Assembly: GCA_024743405.1 (NCBI GenBank)
Contig: JANSWP010000079.1
Span: forward strand, 1 to 33,483
Reading direction: 5' to 3'
DNA from: Bacteroidota bacterium
GTDB taxonomy: Bacteria; Bacteroidota; Bacteroidia; Chitinophagales; Saprospiraceae
DNA length: 33,483 nt
Shown: positions 32,716-33,483 of the stretch, one piece after another
How the letters are laid out: every line of letters begins with the position of its first letter
Numbering within the stretch: the first letter of the stretch is position 1
Notes under the pieces: generated by a model
The model's input: only the letters and a program-made list of their open reading frames with translations
Told to the model about the DNA's origin: nothing
Database searches by the model: none
Position numbers and translations under genes: made by a program

Positions 32716-33349
32716 CTGGAAAAGTATGAAGAACCTCCCTTAAAAGTTTAAGGTAAGATTTTGTTATTATTTTATCATCAAATCTTTCTAACACATATTG
32801 TCTACTCTTCTTTCCCATTATCTCCAATTCTTCTGCGCTTTGAAGATACATTTGAATCATTGCCCTTGCTAAAGCCACGCTATCTTTAGGGGGTACTATA
32901 AATCCATTTTCACCTTCTTCCACCGTATCATTACATCCAGCAACATCCGTTGTAATTATGGGTTTTTCCATAGACATCGCTTCCAAAATAGCCCGTGGAA
33001 CACCCTCTCTATATGATGGTAGAACTACAACATCAGCTTGTTTTATATAACCCCTAATATCTTTAGTCGTTCCAAAATATCGAATATTCTTCGATTCAAT
33101 CCAATTGAAAAATTTACTTTTGGACACAGCAGAAGGATTGCTTGGACTTAATTCTCCAACTATCCAGCATTCAGCATTTTTTGCAATTTGCCGGACTTGT
33201 TTTGAAGCCTCAGCATATTCTTCCACACCTTTATCGTATAGTAATCGCCCAATGAAAAGAAAAACAAATTTATTATCATTTCGAGGATTTGATAACGGAC
33301 GAAAATAGTTTGAATTTACCCCAGAACCAGGAATTATTATAGAGAAGTT
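32678..33349 (-). pseudogene. GT4 glycosyltransferase, C-terminal remnant next to an IS
   Basis: Reading on the minus strand, the frame encodes the second half of a GT4 enzyme: IIIPGSGVNSNYFRP, then FLFIGRLLYDKGVEEY, AECWIVGE, IRYFGTTKDI, DVVVLPSYREGVPRAILEAM (Glu-x7-Glu motif), TTDVAGCNDTV and GENGFIVPP. About 223 residues remain of the usual 370-400; the N-terminal acceptor domain is missing. The frame meets a TGA at 33376-33374 inside sequence belonging to a transposase gene, so the 5' half has been cut away by the insertion or lies beyond the window. GTG 33226 is an internal codon, not a real start. The 5' edge given is approximate. Confidence 0.75.
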
Positions 33350-33351
33350 GT

Positions 33352-33483
33352 CTAAAGTTTTTTTGGAGCTTTTTCAGCTTTCCTCAAAAGGATAACCGAA
33401 AAAGCCAAATAATGTAGCCCAAGCCAGTGACTGGCATTTGTCTCATATCGGATTATTAAACTTTTAAATCCGTCAATCCAAGC
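33352..33483 (-). mobile_element. IS5-type transposase, C-terminal end (runs off the window)
   Basis: The last 132 bases read on the minus strand encode 43 residues and a TAG stop at 33354-33352: AWIDGFKSLIIRYET, NASHWLGLHYLAFSV and ILLRKAEKAPKKL. A Trp-Ile-Asp or similar after the DDE glutamate, then RYET and HYLAFSVILLR, is the typical C-terminus of IS5-family transposases. The rest of the gene is outside the window. The right end of the IS is probably within about 20 bp after the stop, around GAAGTTGTCTAAAG (33344-33357), but no terminal repeat can be verified with only one end present. Confidence 0.72.

Noticed and set aside
33105-33308. 67-codon plus-strand frame near the window end
   Set aside because: Shadow of the GT4 remnant on the other strand.
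1-33483. CRISPR array, tRNA, rRNA, prophage or complete defence island
   Set aside because: No regularly spaced direct repeats, no tRNA cloverleaf or rRNA sequence recognised by eye, and no structural phage genes. PycTM and antirepressor-like genes occur singly and do not form a system here.

Overview
The window looks like chromosomal DNA of a Bacteroidota bacterium, probably Saprospiria. This is inferred from four things: low GC content; -7 promoter elements of the TAnnTTTG type; a secreted amidase ending in a type IX secretion (T9SS) sorting domain; and gene families typical of the phylum (HD-PycTM protein, GH3/serine-hydrolase fusion, cyclophilin lipoproteins, OmpA lipoprotein with coiled coil). 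No phage, plasmid, CRISPR, rRNA or tRNA was recognised.

Layout. 1-138: palindromic intergenic repeat. 139-7021: serA-like dehydrogenase (-), T9SS-secreted amidase (+), HD-PycTM membrane protein (-), OmpA lipoprotein (+), long acyl-CoA dehydrogenase (-) behind two identical operator-like palindromes. 7291-14876, all +: HtrA protease, TMTC-like membrane TPR protein, GH3/serine-hydrolase fusion, LolE/FtsX-type permease. 14991-17684 (+): tight four-gene run of an unknown protein, two cyclophilin lipoproteins (one with a PKD domain) and a polyphosphate-glucokinase-like ROK kinase. 17681-20091: M48-like lipoprotein with an altered HExxH motif (-), second palindromic repeat, pdxH (+), bacilliredoxin (-). 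20434-22372: MITE copy A, then four small genes, three of them predicted to be exported. 22782-23846: recA. 23897-27625 (-): three glycosyltransferases. 27831-29521: MITE copy B, then a beta-helix lipoprotein. 29748-30560: antirepressor-like regulator. 30652-33483: surface-polysaccharide genes, the last a GT4 gene cut off next to an IS5-type transposase that runs off the window.

Most genes are housekeeping or envelope functions: peptidoglycan turnover (amidase, GH3 fusion, OmpA), periplasmic folding and proteolysis (HtrA, cyclophilins), lipoprotein release (LolE-like) and glycan synthesis. The less ordinary content is the non-coding and mobile layer: a 165-bp MITE present as two inverted copies about 97% identical, a palindromic repeat whose core hairpin has changed on both arms between copies, and an IS at the glycan locus. 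To these add the solitary HD-PycTM gene, related to effectors of Pycsar cyclic-nucleotide defence, and the solitary antirepressor-like gene.
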